From NCBI GenBank assembly GCA_017607445.1, contig JAEVHH010000001.1, positions 1,984,001 through 2,048,000 on the forward strand: 64,000 nucleotides of DNA. The letters are read 5' to 3'. The position numbers and the translations under genes are program-made. This stretch comes from Histoplasma ohiense. Its lineage: Eukaryota > Ascomycota > Eurotiomycetes > Onygenales > Ajellomycetaceae. How positions within the stretch are numbered: position 1 is the first letter of the stretch; every line of letters starts with the position of its first letter. Below are positions 12,296-23,500 of the stretch, one piece after another. Below the pieces are notes generated by a model. That model was given only the letters and a program-made list of their open reading frames with translations. It had not been told where the DNA came from and searched no databases.

Positions 12296-12941
12296 TTAGT
12301 CGTCGGAAAACTTGGCAGGTTCTAATGTATTCCGCACCCATCTAGGAAACGAATTGGCTTTTCCCTTTGCAATGACTTTACCCATTACTAACCCCAATGG
12401 GAGTGGTCCATGGAATCTCGAGTCCCTTGACCAGGGCAAATTATCGCCAATAACCCAGATATGGCCTTCTGGCACCTACAGTAGAGTACACTGTCAAGTC
12501 AGTGAAGAAGAGTTCAGTTTATCCAAGAAAACGATGTTTTGGATAAGATGGGGAAAGGTAAAGGAGAAAGAAACAGCTTCTAACCCGTATCATCTCCGCA
12601 TCCTCATCCCCAGTCGCATCATCGCCAACTGATGGCGCATTCTTCAGCACAAAATCACCAGGCATTCCCAGCACCCGCTTGGTCGCCGTCCGTCCTCGAA
12701 AAAGTGGATTCTTGAACATGACGAGATCCCCCACCTCGACCCCTTTCCCGTGCTTGTGGAGCTTGGACACGAGGAGCCATTCACCCCGGAAATTTATGGA
12801 TGGGTACATGGAGGGGCCGGAGCACGCCTGGTATGAATAGCAGTGCTCATTGAAGAGTTTCCAGCCGCCGGTGATGGCCACCGCAGCTAGGACGGTAGGG
12901 ACCGTCCGCTGTTTCAGGGCGGTCAGTGTGCGGCCATTCAT
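12296..12941 (-). CDS. IMP1: Mitochondrial inner membrane protease subunit 1 (S26 signal peptidase)
   Basis: Exons 12941-12585 and 12475-12296 give 178 residues; the 109 bp intron starts GTTAGA and joins in phase 0. The first ATG in frame is at 12941; the codons before it run back to a GTG, so no earlier start is supported here. The protein has an N-terminal hydrophobic segment (about 14-27), the serine motif SGPSMYPSI (nucleophile about Ser44), the lysine motif TKRVLGMPGD (general base about Lys88) and the conserved GDNLPWSRDSR. Met after KRVxG favours IMP1 over IMP2. The enzyme removes sorting peptides from proteins on the intermembrane-space side of the inner membrane. Its neighbours are mitochondrial genes too. 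Confidence 0.9.
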
Positions 12942-14147
12942 CAGGGCGTTCTTTGGTGGCTTGCTCACGTCCTAAGTTGTTGAAATGAACACTCGAAGCA
13001 GGAAAGCTTTCCAAGGTTGATGGAGTTTAATCACGTGATAATTGGTGGGTAAATGCTTTTTCCTTTTCCGCACATTTAGAACCAAAATTCAATTTAGAAA
13101 TTTTCTTGCACTCGTTCTTGCTCCTGCTTCTTTTTACTTTTAGTTCTCGTGAAAACAACCCGCGATTGAAGTTAATATTCCAGGTCCATGTCGCATTTAT
13201 ATGAACACCGATTCACATATATATGCCAGAATCGAGATAAAATGACAACAATTTAACCCCATTTCTCATACCGGCCGACAATTCCTTCGAGTCATACCCT
13301 TAGTAGCCTTGGAGCTGCATACTCGTATTGAATGCCATATAATTAGGGGTGATTTTCCTCTCAGTATCAACTATTCACTGCCTGATCTAAAGGAATTAGA
13401 CCCTTTTAAAAACTCTTAACAATGAGTTTTACCACTTGAATAATTGTCCCTCCCGTGATCCAAGAACGCTTCTAAAAATGCTAGAGCTTGCCGTTTCCAA
13501 CCTTAGACGAGTGAGTGTGGACAGTGAAGCAAAATCATAACTATACGTCTCCTTTACATGCTATGAAGAATGGCTGAGATATCCCCGAACATCTATCTTA
13601 ACTTCTGATCCATTTCAGTATGGATGGTGAGAAGGTTCAAGAGGTGTGGGCGGGAGACATTCCTTGTACTGTACATCAAGACAATTACATGTTTTTCTAT
13701 CATTCTTTTATTTGATGCTGTCTTTATTTTCCAGTTCCAGAAAGCCTTGAATTGAGTGGCAAGCATTCTCTCTTCGTCTATGATTATCTCTAAGTAAAGG
13801 TCTGTTGGTGAGATCAACATAACTATCGTTTGGCTGCCTTGAGATGCTATGTTGCGGCATTATATCTTCACCTTTGAATTGGCATCTAAACGCATGAAAA
13901 CGGTCAGGTTTAACTGCTATCCAAGAACAAGGAACGAACCTAAGTTCAGGAAGCGGGAAAGCGGTGTCGGAAGAAAAACATACTCGGATAAAATATAAAA
14001 GCCTTTACTAAAATCCTTCCTCTCCTCCAAATTCTCATCGAGATTGTCCCCAAATTTCTATTTATAGTTTTCCTTCAATTTCGCTTTCCCTCTACTTTCC
14101 AGAGGACTTGTTCGTGCTTCGGCAGCTTTTCGAAAAGCTTTGGTTAA
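12942..14147. other. Intergenic, no gene seen
   Basis: About 1.2 kb upstream of IMP1. It includes a CACGTG word near 13033 and the word GTACTGTACA at 13668-13677, one of a recurring set. No coding region is supported. Confidence 0.5.
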
Positions 14148-14355
14148 ATGAAAATACTCGATGTCGACGAGACAGGTTGCGTCGAGGCTAACCGCTACCG
14201 TACAATGGTGAACGAGGGTAAGTACTAGTTAAGAGGAAAGCGTTTGGGAAAAATCAAGTGGTGGTTGTGCGGTGTCTAACCATGTCGTATTGACCCTAGA
14301 CATGAGACAATGTATCCTCTATGACTCTCCTAAGCCTGGAAAGAGTTGCATCTAG
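14148..14355 (+). pseudogene. Fragment of an OBAP/DUF1264 family gene
   Basis: Two short blocks, 14148-14217 and 14300-14355, are separated by an intact-looking 82 bp intron (GTAAGT...CTAG) and join in phase 1. Together they read 42 residues that include VEANRYRTMVNEDMRQCILY and DSPKPG. This resembles the conserved core of the oil-body-associated / DUF1264 family (VEAxHYCxHxNEDxRQCxIYDSP). A stop follows at 14353-14355, just before the expected RLIGVEY segment, and no upstream or downstream domain was found. The block may also be a rapidly evolving mini-gene. It ends about 480 bp from the GLO2 3' end. Confidence 0.5.
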
Positions 14356-14838
14356 AGTGTAGACAAAGTGGGCATGTAGATGTGAACCAATTTTGTTGAC
14401 CGGGCCGAAATCTTGAGACAAATGATTATTGAAATAGGTTTTCTTTCAATATTTAGTATGTCGATTTTTTCAAGATATTGTTCTTCTATGATCCTCAAGG
14501 CATTGCTGTTATCGATCGAATTATGTATATCGCAATTTAGTGTTCTTATTCCCTGTCCTCGAGCCGTATATTATAACTCTCCTGCTCTTTTCCCGTCCCA
14601 GGAAAAAGTAAAAAAAAAAAAAAAAAGCAAAGCCCGAAGAAACGAAAGCCTAATACATTGCCATGCTGATATTATATGTTATTACAGAATGACTCGAAAA
14701 GTATGGATTGCCCTGACCAGCGTAATATATGTACTGTACTTCACCATTCCAATATATACCGATGCAACTACTCTGTATAGGAAAAGCAAAGACGTGAACG
14801 GTCTGTCAAAAATGTTCAAATCCACAACCCGCCACCAG
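14356..14838. other. Spacer, no gene seen
   Basis: A/T-rich DNA between the OBAP relic and the GLO2 stop codon. It contains a short A tract near 14610 and GTACTGTAC at 14731. Confidence 0.45.
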
Positions 14839-16543
14839 CTATATTTTTTGAACCGCTGGCTTTGATGGCATGTTATTTTTCATCTCCCGCAGTGCATGCA
14901 TAACATCGACTGGATTAGTTTTCTTCGTAGCTTTTTGGATTTCCGGATCCTTTGGGAGAGTTAGCTACGCAAATAGCGACAGGATAGGCACTTCCCCATA
15001 AATCGGATAAGGAATAGATGGGCGGGGTTGGCTTACGTTGACCCTCATGAATACATTATGAAGCTGTTGGTCAGATAGACGCAATTAGTTGGGTTCCCCT
15101 CGGGGTTTTACCAGTTCGTGAAGGATGAATATAGTGTGGCTGCGAGAGACGCATTCAAGGAAGTCAAAACAAAAACACAAGGGAGGAGACATTCCGTACC
15201 TTCTCATCGCCAATGTTGAATTTACCCTGGGTTTCTTTATGTTTCTCTACGAACGCTTGTAGCTTTTTGATTGGTTCTGATTGAGAGATTTCGAGACAGA
15301 ATTCCACGTTCTGCTTTGTGTATTCATGGCCGGGCTGCAAAAGCGTAGGTAAGTCACTCCTATGCTCCTTTATAGCCTACTTTGACTTAAAAATAATGGG
15401 ATGAACATACATAGACTTTGGTATCGTCTGGAAGCCCAGCAAGAATATGATTCAGGGCATTATTCATTTGTTCAGCAGTTCCCTCAAAGAATCGACCGCA
15501 TCCTGTCAGGATATTGTTCTATTAGTTTTAGAATACATCCACTCGATATCGGTTGGGCCGTTGTCAAGATGTATCTGGTCTGCACTCAATTCGAAACAAC
15601 AAATATTAGACTAGCGTCATAGTCACATACCTCCAATGAAAAGCGTATCTCCTGTAAATACAACTCGTTGGTCACCGTCTTCCGCAAAATAGCAGATGCT
15701 ATCCTGGGTGTGACATGGCGTATGCAGAGCAGTCACTTGAACGCGTTCTCCTATTTTGAACGTTTCCCCGTGTTTGGGAGTCTTTGTGACGGACAAGCAA
15801 TCTCTACCCCCAATGATGGGCAGCTTGCCGAATTGCTCGAGCTGTATACACAGAGAAGAGTAAGCACTTTTGCAGAAAATATACAAAATTTATCATGCTT
15901 GCCATTAACGTCGAATGAAACGCACAATCCTCTCATTGCCACCGGCATGGTCAGGGTGACTGGAGAGAGTTTAGTTTACTCGAAGGTCCGCATTATTAAG
16001 GGGGAAGGGTTTGGACTACTGACTGGTGCGTATTTATAATTGCTTTGAGATTGATTTTGCCGCTATCAATATGGGGTTTAAGAGTAGGAATGACCCTATG
16101 CAATGGAAATTGGTCAGTGCCTGATGAGCGAAAAAGCTGCTTTCCAGGCGTCAAGGAAAGTCGCATACTCTGGAGGATGTGCAGGGTCCACGATCATCGC
16201 ATCCTTTGATACTTCATCGGATATTAGATAGGCATAATTATTGCCCGTTCCCGTCCCTGTTGGTTTATATATACTTTAGCTCCTTTGGTCTATGAGCAGC
16301 GGCAAGAGAGAGTTTCGGGCTGAACTTACACATGGGAATAGATTCGATATGCATTTTGCGTTTGAATACCGATATACCGGGTGTTGCCAACCGACTGAAA
16401 GTCCTGCCTGCGATCATGAGTTATTGGGCTCCCTATCCCATTCGGTGTGATGTGGGAGACTTGTTACTGATGCAGTTATTTCTAAACATTGGTAGTCGTG
16501 AGGGGAATGATGGGGGAGGAATTACGTTAGCCAAGCCACGCAT
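14839..16543 (-). CDS. GLO2: Hydroxyacylglutathione hydrolase (glyoxalase II)
   Basis: The core form starts at 16354 with nine exons: 16354-16330, 16256-16169, 16095-16024, 15959-15926, 15841-15631, 15502-15411, 15334-15200, 15063-15037 and 14949-14839 (264 residues). It hydrolyses S-lactoylglutathione, the second step of methylglyoxal detoxification. The metallo-beta-lactamase motif is THHHPDH (ligands about H61, H63, D65, H66), with proline where most relatives have tryptophan; LHTPCHTQDSI and FTGDTLFIGGCGRFFEGT follow. The C-terminal HAGH domain includes GKFNIGDEK. An upstream ATG at 16543 is in frame through a 60 bp intron (exon 16543-16468, then 16407-16330). It adds 43 residues rich in Arg/Ser (FSRLATPGISVFKRK), which looks like a mitochondrial presequence, so two isoforms are possible. 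The 27 bp penultimate exon is unusually small. Confidence 0.88.
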
Positions 16544-16847
16544 TCCGACCCGATCCGCGGCTATTCTTGCCCAAGCCAACAAGCCCCTATTCTGCATTGC
16601 ATACAATTTTTCATCGTCTTTATTACTACAGTTGTATATTAAATACCATGATGTTGTAAGTCGTATGGTGAGCTCACCGACGAAAATTTTTCCACCTAAG
16701 AAGATTGAAATTTTCTTTAGCATTGGCCCCTCGAACATCCCAACCAACCGCTTGGTTTGACCAGTGTCCTGGTGAGTAAGGTTCATATGCATACTGCGTA
16801 GTATCACAGGATCCTAATGATGGATACTGGTACATTATGTACGTTTT

Positions 16848-18416
16848 CTAAACAACACCTATCGGTTTGTACTTCCAGTTTCCGTTTACATCCCATCCGT
16901 AATTCCGCAGCAAGTTCGAGTCCAAGTCCGCGTCCACATCTGCAGGGTCCTCAAGGCCTAGTGCGACTGCCCTAACATCCGTGTCAACCTCTGAGGCACC
17001 ATACCCGTTGCCTATCTTGGACGTGTTTATATCCAGTTTATGTGAATATTGGTTAATCAAAGATCTGATATGGCGGGCCCAATACCCGGTAGCATTGTGA
17101 CAGGCTGCGTCAAGGTGACATGTTGAGAGGTACAGTCTCCTGGGCGTAGCCCACGTACTCGAGTTTAAGAGGTGGTCCAACCATAAATAAATCGCCTCGC
17201 TATATGAGTCTTCCTCCATAGTAGTGTTATCCTTATCGGCAAGGGCACGAACTAACTCATCGCTTAGTGTGGTTAGAAATGTTGGCTGCTGTCGACATAG
17301 CTCTTTTAAAAATGCATCCCATGTCGAGAATGCACTTTCCATGGAACTTCCAAGACTGGAATAAGAATTAGCAAAGACGGCTTCTTTTCCGTGAGGGTGT
17401 TAATATACTGACGTTCTGCCAACTGGAACCAAAATACCGTGCTCCAAAAGCGTTTTGGTGACAGTCAGTTCTCCCTGCCGAAATCTGCAAATCAGAGCGA
17501 CATTTTTTAATCCCGGAAACGATTCCGATTTTCGGGAACCTCTTGTCGCATAACTTTCACTTAGTCTGTTCTCGCCAAGGACCGCATTTTTCAATGTCTT
17601 TTGGACTTCATTTTTCGTGAATGGAAATACGCCATTTGGCTCTTGAACGTCCATGCCCGCATCGGCAACCTCGATATCCCCTAACCCGGCCCAATAAAAT
17701 TCCCAAAGCCAATCCAGGGACCGGTGAGCGGCATTTCGAAGTACAGTAAGAGCGGGTAACTCCCTATGTGTTGCCTCGTGGCGCAGTTCTACAAATGAAG
17801 CTGGTAGGCCGAGTTCCATTGCCCTTTGGAACATAGTCTGTTTTCTCCCGTACAACTTCGAGTCAACTAGTCCGGTTACAAATCTGCGTTGCAAAGAGTA
17901 AGTAACACGTGAATTTGTGGGGTGCAAACGGCTAAATTGCCAAGAAGGGAATCGCTGAGAGTTAATATATATATGTATATATATATTATGTTCGTTTGTT
18001 CGTTTGCTGAGACCAAAACAAAGTTTTAAAGGGAATGGAAAGCGATAGCCATCTTACCTGCAAAAAGCTGCTGAGTAAGTTGCTCGAATGGAAAAGATAG
18101 AATGCTTTCTTGCATCATCATCATGTAGTATAGCATCAGTTAATAATGCGGTCGCCTCTACTGCATGCGGCAGGTTCCCGCGCAATTTCCAAACCCAGAC
18201 CTGGTGGAGGAACGTAGGGGGCCGGAGGTTAACATTGGAGGAAAATTAGAGGGAAAACAAATCAATTTGCATTTGAAATTATAAACATACTGTCGAGCAT
18301 GCTCTTGCACGCATATCTGCAGGTTCCCCACCTGTGGTCATCGAGGGGTAAAATTTGCTGCGGACGGATAATAGTTCAGACAGCTCTTTCCATGGAGTAA
18401 ACTGAAGTCGTGGCAT
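16848..18416 (-). CDS. LAS1: Pre-rRNA processing endoribonuclease LAS1
   Basis: Exons 18416-18291, 18200-18058, 17883-17413 and 17355-16848 give 415 residues. LAS1 cleaves the C2 site in ITS2 of pre-rRNA together with the kinase Grc3 in the nucleolus. The Las1 domain covers about residues 5-170: MPRLQFTPWKELSEL, VWVWKLRGNLPHAVEATA and FVELRHEATHRELPAL. The last includes the HEPN catalytic signature Rx4H (R124-H129). The C terminus keeps the family ending WKYKPIGVV. The third-exon donor is GTCAGT at 17412, chosen because it is the only one that keeps the frame into exon 4. It lies upstream of GLO2 on the same strand, 304 bp from the long GLO2 start. Confidence 0.92.
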
Positions 18417-19269
18417 GTTGGTTTACGGCACTTGTTTGTTAGAAGACTAGGCGCAAAAGAAAAGGTACGCAAATAAAGCAAACCCGCAGGTATGTGGGAC
18501 GGATGGGGCGGTTGAGAAACGTAATTTTGTACAGTGCAACTGTAGTCGGTTTGGACGGGTCTTGGATAGTATTTCGGTGCCAGGAAGAAGAAACTGGATG
18601 CTCGTAGGGTGCCGGGCTAAGATGAGTAAGTCACAACAAGTTGTTCATGGGTTCTTGGTAGATTCAAAAAGAAGAATGGTGTTCCAAAAGGCGCAATCAA
18701 CCTAAATTCCCATCGATGACTATCTGACGTTACTGGTCTGAAATCATAGCGGAACAAATAGGAATTAGCCACGTAAGTTGAACATACTGTAGATAAGCCA
18801 AAAGCAGAGCTAACTTGCCCCTTTGTTCACCAGTCGTTAAAACAGTAACATTGGTTGTGATTGTATATTTATCGGTGCTTGCTGAAATCTTCGTGATGCG
18901 TGATGCGAAGGTTTGCAAAATGAGGCGAAATTAGAGTTTGAACTAAAGTGAGCCTAAATGCTTGTTTGGGCAGTGGAGCCAATCAGTGTAGAGAGTAAAT
19001 GAGATTGCTACATTTCATAATGCCAAAATACTGAATGATAATGATGCACACAGTTGCTCAAAAACAATGCATTCTACATTCTAAGAATTGAGCGATTAAC
19101 GAGCACTTAGAGGGCTAATGTTGCACGATCCCACTTTAAGGGTCAAAAATTTTCTAGTAGAATGATACGCTTAGTCCACGCTATGCAAAATGGCGCTCAA
19201 CAATAACACCACGCCTAGACAATAATAGATTCAAAACGACACAAGGATCTAAAACTTGCTTCCGTCAAT
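18417..19269. other. Spacer upstream of LAS1
   Basis: 853 bp between the LAS1 start and the stop of the 430-residue gene. It should hold the LAS1 promoter and the 3' UTR of the gene upstream. No gene is seen. Confidence 0.5.
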
Positions 19270-20562
19270 TCAGCCATACACAGAACCAGTGTAAGACGGT
19301 CCAAACAAATGAGAGGGGAAAGTCATAGACTGTTGGTTCGACTTTGTAATTACGAAATATGAGTCCTGCTCATCTTGGAAGTAAAACGACCTGCCGGACA
19401 TATCTAGATGGTAGATAGGGCTATTCTCCGGATCATGTTGTTGAGAAGATAAAACCCACGGCTCATTTTGTTGAAGGTAAGAAGACGATTCAAAGGGGCT
19501 GTAAAATGCTTGCATTTTCTGCTCGACCCGGAGCTTGGGATCCTCTGGCGTTGATATTTCATCCTGCTCTTGGTTTGCTCTTCTTCGGATGCAGTCATCG
19601 TCATCACCATTTCCTTGGTCGTTCGCCATGTCGGATTTATCTCGGCTCTCTTCGTCATCGCTGTCATCGTCATCTTGCGAAGACTCAACGGCATCAGGGT
19701 CAAACGTTTCCTCCAATTTCAGTCCCTTGCCCCCAGAGGTTTTTAGCGATATTCGAGAATCTGTGTCGTTTCCCAGTCTCAAATAATTGTCCATTGAATA
19801 ATCCCACTGAGGTAGTTCTTCAGGCTTATCGTATAATCCCACACCGACGAGTTCTTCGCCAGGTTCATCCCTATCCGGAACTAAGGGTGGAGTTTCAGGT
19901 TCACTATCATGGTGGTGGGTAGGAGGATTGTCCGGTGTCGAGAGAGCGGTTGGAGCTGTCGAGATACTCGCCATATCATTTGCCAACGGCATACTGTAGC
20001 AAGTTGAAGAGAGTAAGTAGTTTGTTGTAGGCGGGTCTGAAGAGAGCGATTCCATGATATAGAGAGAGTTGCGATGAGAAACATCCAGTTGGTAGTGTGG
20101 GAATTCCATTTGAGGATGTGTTGAACGGCCATAGTGATTCGTGGCGTATTCTTGAGTGTATAATCCATTGTTCATATATGCAGGCGACATAAGCATTTCC
20201 TTGTGCTCATATGTTCCATCCTGGCATGTGGACGGTGGTCGAATATTGGGATATGTAACATTTGAACGCGTCGGAGAAGGTAACGAACTTGCTGGGCTTT
20301 CGCTTGGGACGGCCCCCAGTAGAGCAGAATGGAAAGACAGTTCGCGCATACTATTTCGAACTACACGACGCTGCCCATGACAATGGTTGAACATCATATC
20401 TCGCTTTCCAATCCGGCTAGGACTATTATCAGCACTTGTAGTTTTAACTATGCGATGGTGAATTCGTCGTTGTGAAGTTGGGCCACCCTGGAAGGTAGTG
20501 AAGAATGGGACATTACTCGCTGAGCCAACAAACGAGGGCCGGTACCAACAGTTATCAGCCAT
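19270..20562 (-). CDS. Conserved fungal acidic protein of unknown function
   Basis: Single-exon ORF of 430 residues with ATG at 20562. I do not recognise a named domain. It is low-complexity and Ser/Pro/Asp-rich, with a long acidic run near 297-325 (QDDDDSDDEESRDKSD). Two short motifs look like the conserved signature of a Eurotiomycete family without known function: GVGLYDKPEELP (about 239) and GKGLKLEETFDPD (about 279-291). There is no signal peptide or membrane segment. A basic stretch (SRIGKRDM, HGQRRVVRN) near 50-70 could support nuclear entry, but that is speculation. More than 7 kb of gene-free DNA lies upstream, as around some heavily regulated fungal genes. Confidence 0.7.
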   Translation of the reverse strand: MADNCWYRPSFVGSASNVPFFTTFQGGPTSQRRIHHRIVKTTSADNSPSRIGKRDMMFNHCHGQRRVVRNSMRELSFHSALLGAVPSESPASSLPSPTRSNVTYPNIRPPSTCQDGTYEHKEMLMSPAYMNNGLYTQEYATNHYGRSTHPQMEFPHYQLDVSHRNSLYIMESLSSDPPTTNYLLSSTCYSMPLANDMASISTAPTALSTPDNPPTHHHDSEPETPPLVPDRDEPGEELVGVGLYDKPEELPQWDYSMDNYLRLGNDTDSRISLKTSGGKGLKLEETFDPDAVESSQDDDDSDDEESRDKSDMANDQGNGDDDDCIRRRANQEQDEISTPEDPKLRVEQKMQAFYSPFESSSYLQQNEPWVLSSQQHDPENSPIYHLDMSGRSFYFQDEQDSYFVITKSNQQSMTFPSHLFGPSYTGSVYG

Positions 20563-23500
20563 GATGAAAGACTATCATTCATTAGAAATTTAATTTCGAC
20601 TTGAAGAATGGACGAAAGAAAATATGTGGGATAAAGTTGAATGTTAAAAGGCTACAAGGTCAGTATGTAAGCCGTGATTTCGGGGTTCGAGAAATGCACA
20701 TGTAATGGGGAACCAGCCTAGGAGGTGAATCAAAAACCACTAGCTGTGCAGGTTTACAGATGGGATTCTCATGTCAAATAATATAAGGAAGTGAATAAAT
20801 GGTCCGTTTCTGATACCAGAGATCTGGGCGGTTTGAGGACAGTGTCGTCAGAACCCCGACATCCGCCATGGTAGGGCAAGGCCCTTGGAAGCAGGGGAAA
20901 TGACATGAAGGTGATGGGTCTAAAACAGCCGAGCTGTTGGTGGTCCCAAGATAGTCAAATCCGCAAAAAAAAGGTTCAGGAGACAAAAAACAAAAGCGAA
21001 GGTGGTATTATTTAGCAGCCGAGCACACGAAGTTTCGCGTTTGGGGTACCCTGAATATCAATTCAATGGATTAGCGAGAAGTGGTCTGGGGCCAAAGCCA
21101 CCCACGTCTTCCTTGTAAGCATTCCGCGCAGAACTTGGATGCTGCATTCGGAGCCACTAAAACTTACTTGAGTCGATGGGCCCTGGTCATGGAACAGGGG
21201 TTGTTGACGCGCCAGAAATGTTCCGTGTTTGCAGACATCATACATACATGATGCCATTGTTGCATGCGGATTTAGCCTCTTGCACAGCACCTTTCCCTAT
21301 TCCGTTACTGGTCTCGGAATTCAAGAGTGGAGCAGCCATTGCAAAAGAATAAAAAAATAATGTCTGTGTAACTACGGGGAACTCCGCACTAGGTAACTAG
21401 ATAATTGAGAAATGCGGTTGGCTTACTGCAACGAACACCTCGGCTTGCTAACTAGGGAAGGACCAAGGAATGGCTCGTCTGAATCGAGCACATAATCATC
21501 TGCTCGAAACTCACGGTGTCATTCACCCAGATTACGGTGCATCTCGCTTTGGTTCCTCGGTGCTCAGGAGCATGTTACCAAACCTGTGCCACAGCTTTCT
21601 TAATTCAACATGTTGGATATTCGAACCTGTCCCCACAACTGGCCCGTGAAGTCACAAGGAATGCGGCAACAGTGGGGGGGAAAGAAAAAAGAAAAAAAAA
21701 AGCCAAAAAGCAACCAATAATAGAGCTAATGGGGAGCGATACTTTCTACGCAAAGATAACGCGTCGTTACTAACTTCCAATCGACCAAGAAGGTTTTGGC
21801 TTACCTATCTGACTTTTGGCTTCATGATAGGGCCCGCACATGGTCTTAAAATGGCAGGGAAGATGTGGCCCTATAAAAGAATATCGATCAAACCCTGTTC
21901 TGGATTCCAGGGGTGAGTCGGGGCGGTCAAGAGAGCCCTGAGCAACGAAGTTTTTCTGGGAAATTATGCAAACCTCGCATGGCGATAACTTATTACAGTA
22001 CTCATTGATCAAAGACAAACAATCTCCAACTAGACTGGTTAGACTGCCTCTTCATCAGATTCAAGTCTTCGCGAACCGGCTCTCAGCGAATCCTCAGACA
22101 TGCCGGAACTGATCGAGATCAGGGTTTGAACTCGAGTGATGCTCCATCAATGAATCTATGACTGCATAAGAACGGTGAGAGAGTTGAGAGAGTTGTCGGC
22201 GAACTACGAAGGACCTCTTGGGTCTATTTCTGGAACAGCAATGCAAGTTTCGTGACAATTAGTGGTAAAGTGATACTTAATGGGGATTATAATTTAGGGG
22301 CGATTTAGGGCCGAACACTCTCATTATACCTAGAACTCAGTTGATCACACCAATATAATGCCCGACATAGGGCCCAGCATTGCAGCCTCCTGTTACATTA
22401 TTTGTTCCTTGAAATTTGTGTCGTGTGCAAAGGTTTCGTTCCACAGCTCCACAGCAGGAATCCCCACCGTAAATACTAGAGAATAGGATTCTGTTAGCCA
22501 CCCGCCACTGGCACATTTTGGCGATGCGGTGGCTGGAGCCCTTTACGCAGTAAACTAGAGGTTTGGCCAAACGTTGCTAGGAAGAACAGCCAGTTGCAAC
22601 CGATATTCAGGGGTTTCGTCTCGACCAGGGAAGCCCAGTCGGAAGGTATTCTTTCGGTATGGGGCGTTGCGGAGCGCTGCGGAGTCAGCAAGTCGCCCAA
22701 TTACTGCGTATAACAAAATAAAATACATTTTGTCCCCCTCCTTTCGGTGCAATTCAGCGCCGTTTGTCTGTTCATGTACCACGGTTACCAGCACCCAGTC
22801 ATTGGCCAGTAATCGTGGGCACTGGAATTTCCCAATTTGCAATTCGAGCCTAGTTGCCAAGAAGGGCATCTTGTGATGTACTCGAGGCATGAAAGGTTCT
22901 TGTCCTCATCGCCATCGCAGGCTGAAGATAAAATTCGCCTACGCTGGTGGATCATCTCAAGCCATTTTGAAACGCCTTTCCTGGAGCATCCCCCAAAGCA
23001 TGTCGCCAATCATGGCAAGTACGTCTCAGGAATGTATTGTCAAACAGATGGAGACCGACTTTCAGCTTGTGGTTTGAAAATTATTATGATTATTCTTTTT
23101 TTTTTTTTTTTTTTGGACAGCTGGGGTCCAGGAAGCTCGACATGTCATGGCATGGCCCTTGGGTTTGCTGCAGTATAATGACTCATCAGCAGGACCATTT
23201 AGAAATCCAACCTGATAAATTTGAATTTATGCACTATTTATATCATTTGCATCCATTGCTGTGATGGGACCACCAGATGGGTGCTGATTGGCAGCCAAAT
23301 TGGTTGTTTTATGGGAATCATGACGATTATCCAGTCCTGCCTAACCTTGTCCAGAGATCTGGACCTAATAACGACCCACTGTTTTACTTCAGTCCACGGA
23401 ACCTTTCGATAGGCGTATCGACACGCCACAGTGCGGGTGGACTCCGCTTGGACTGGTCAATCAAACTGGGTTTTGCCGGAGTCTCCTCACACAGCCCCGG

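Noticed and set aside
12942..12968. Nine extra N-terminal codons of IMP1 from a GTG at 12968
   Set aside because: The codon is GTG, not ATG. The first in-frame ATG is at 12941.
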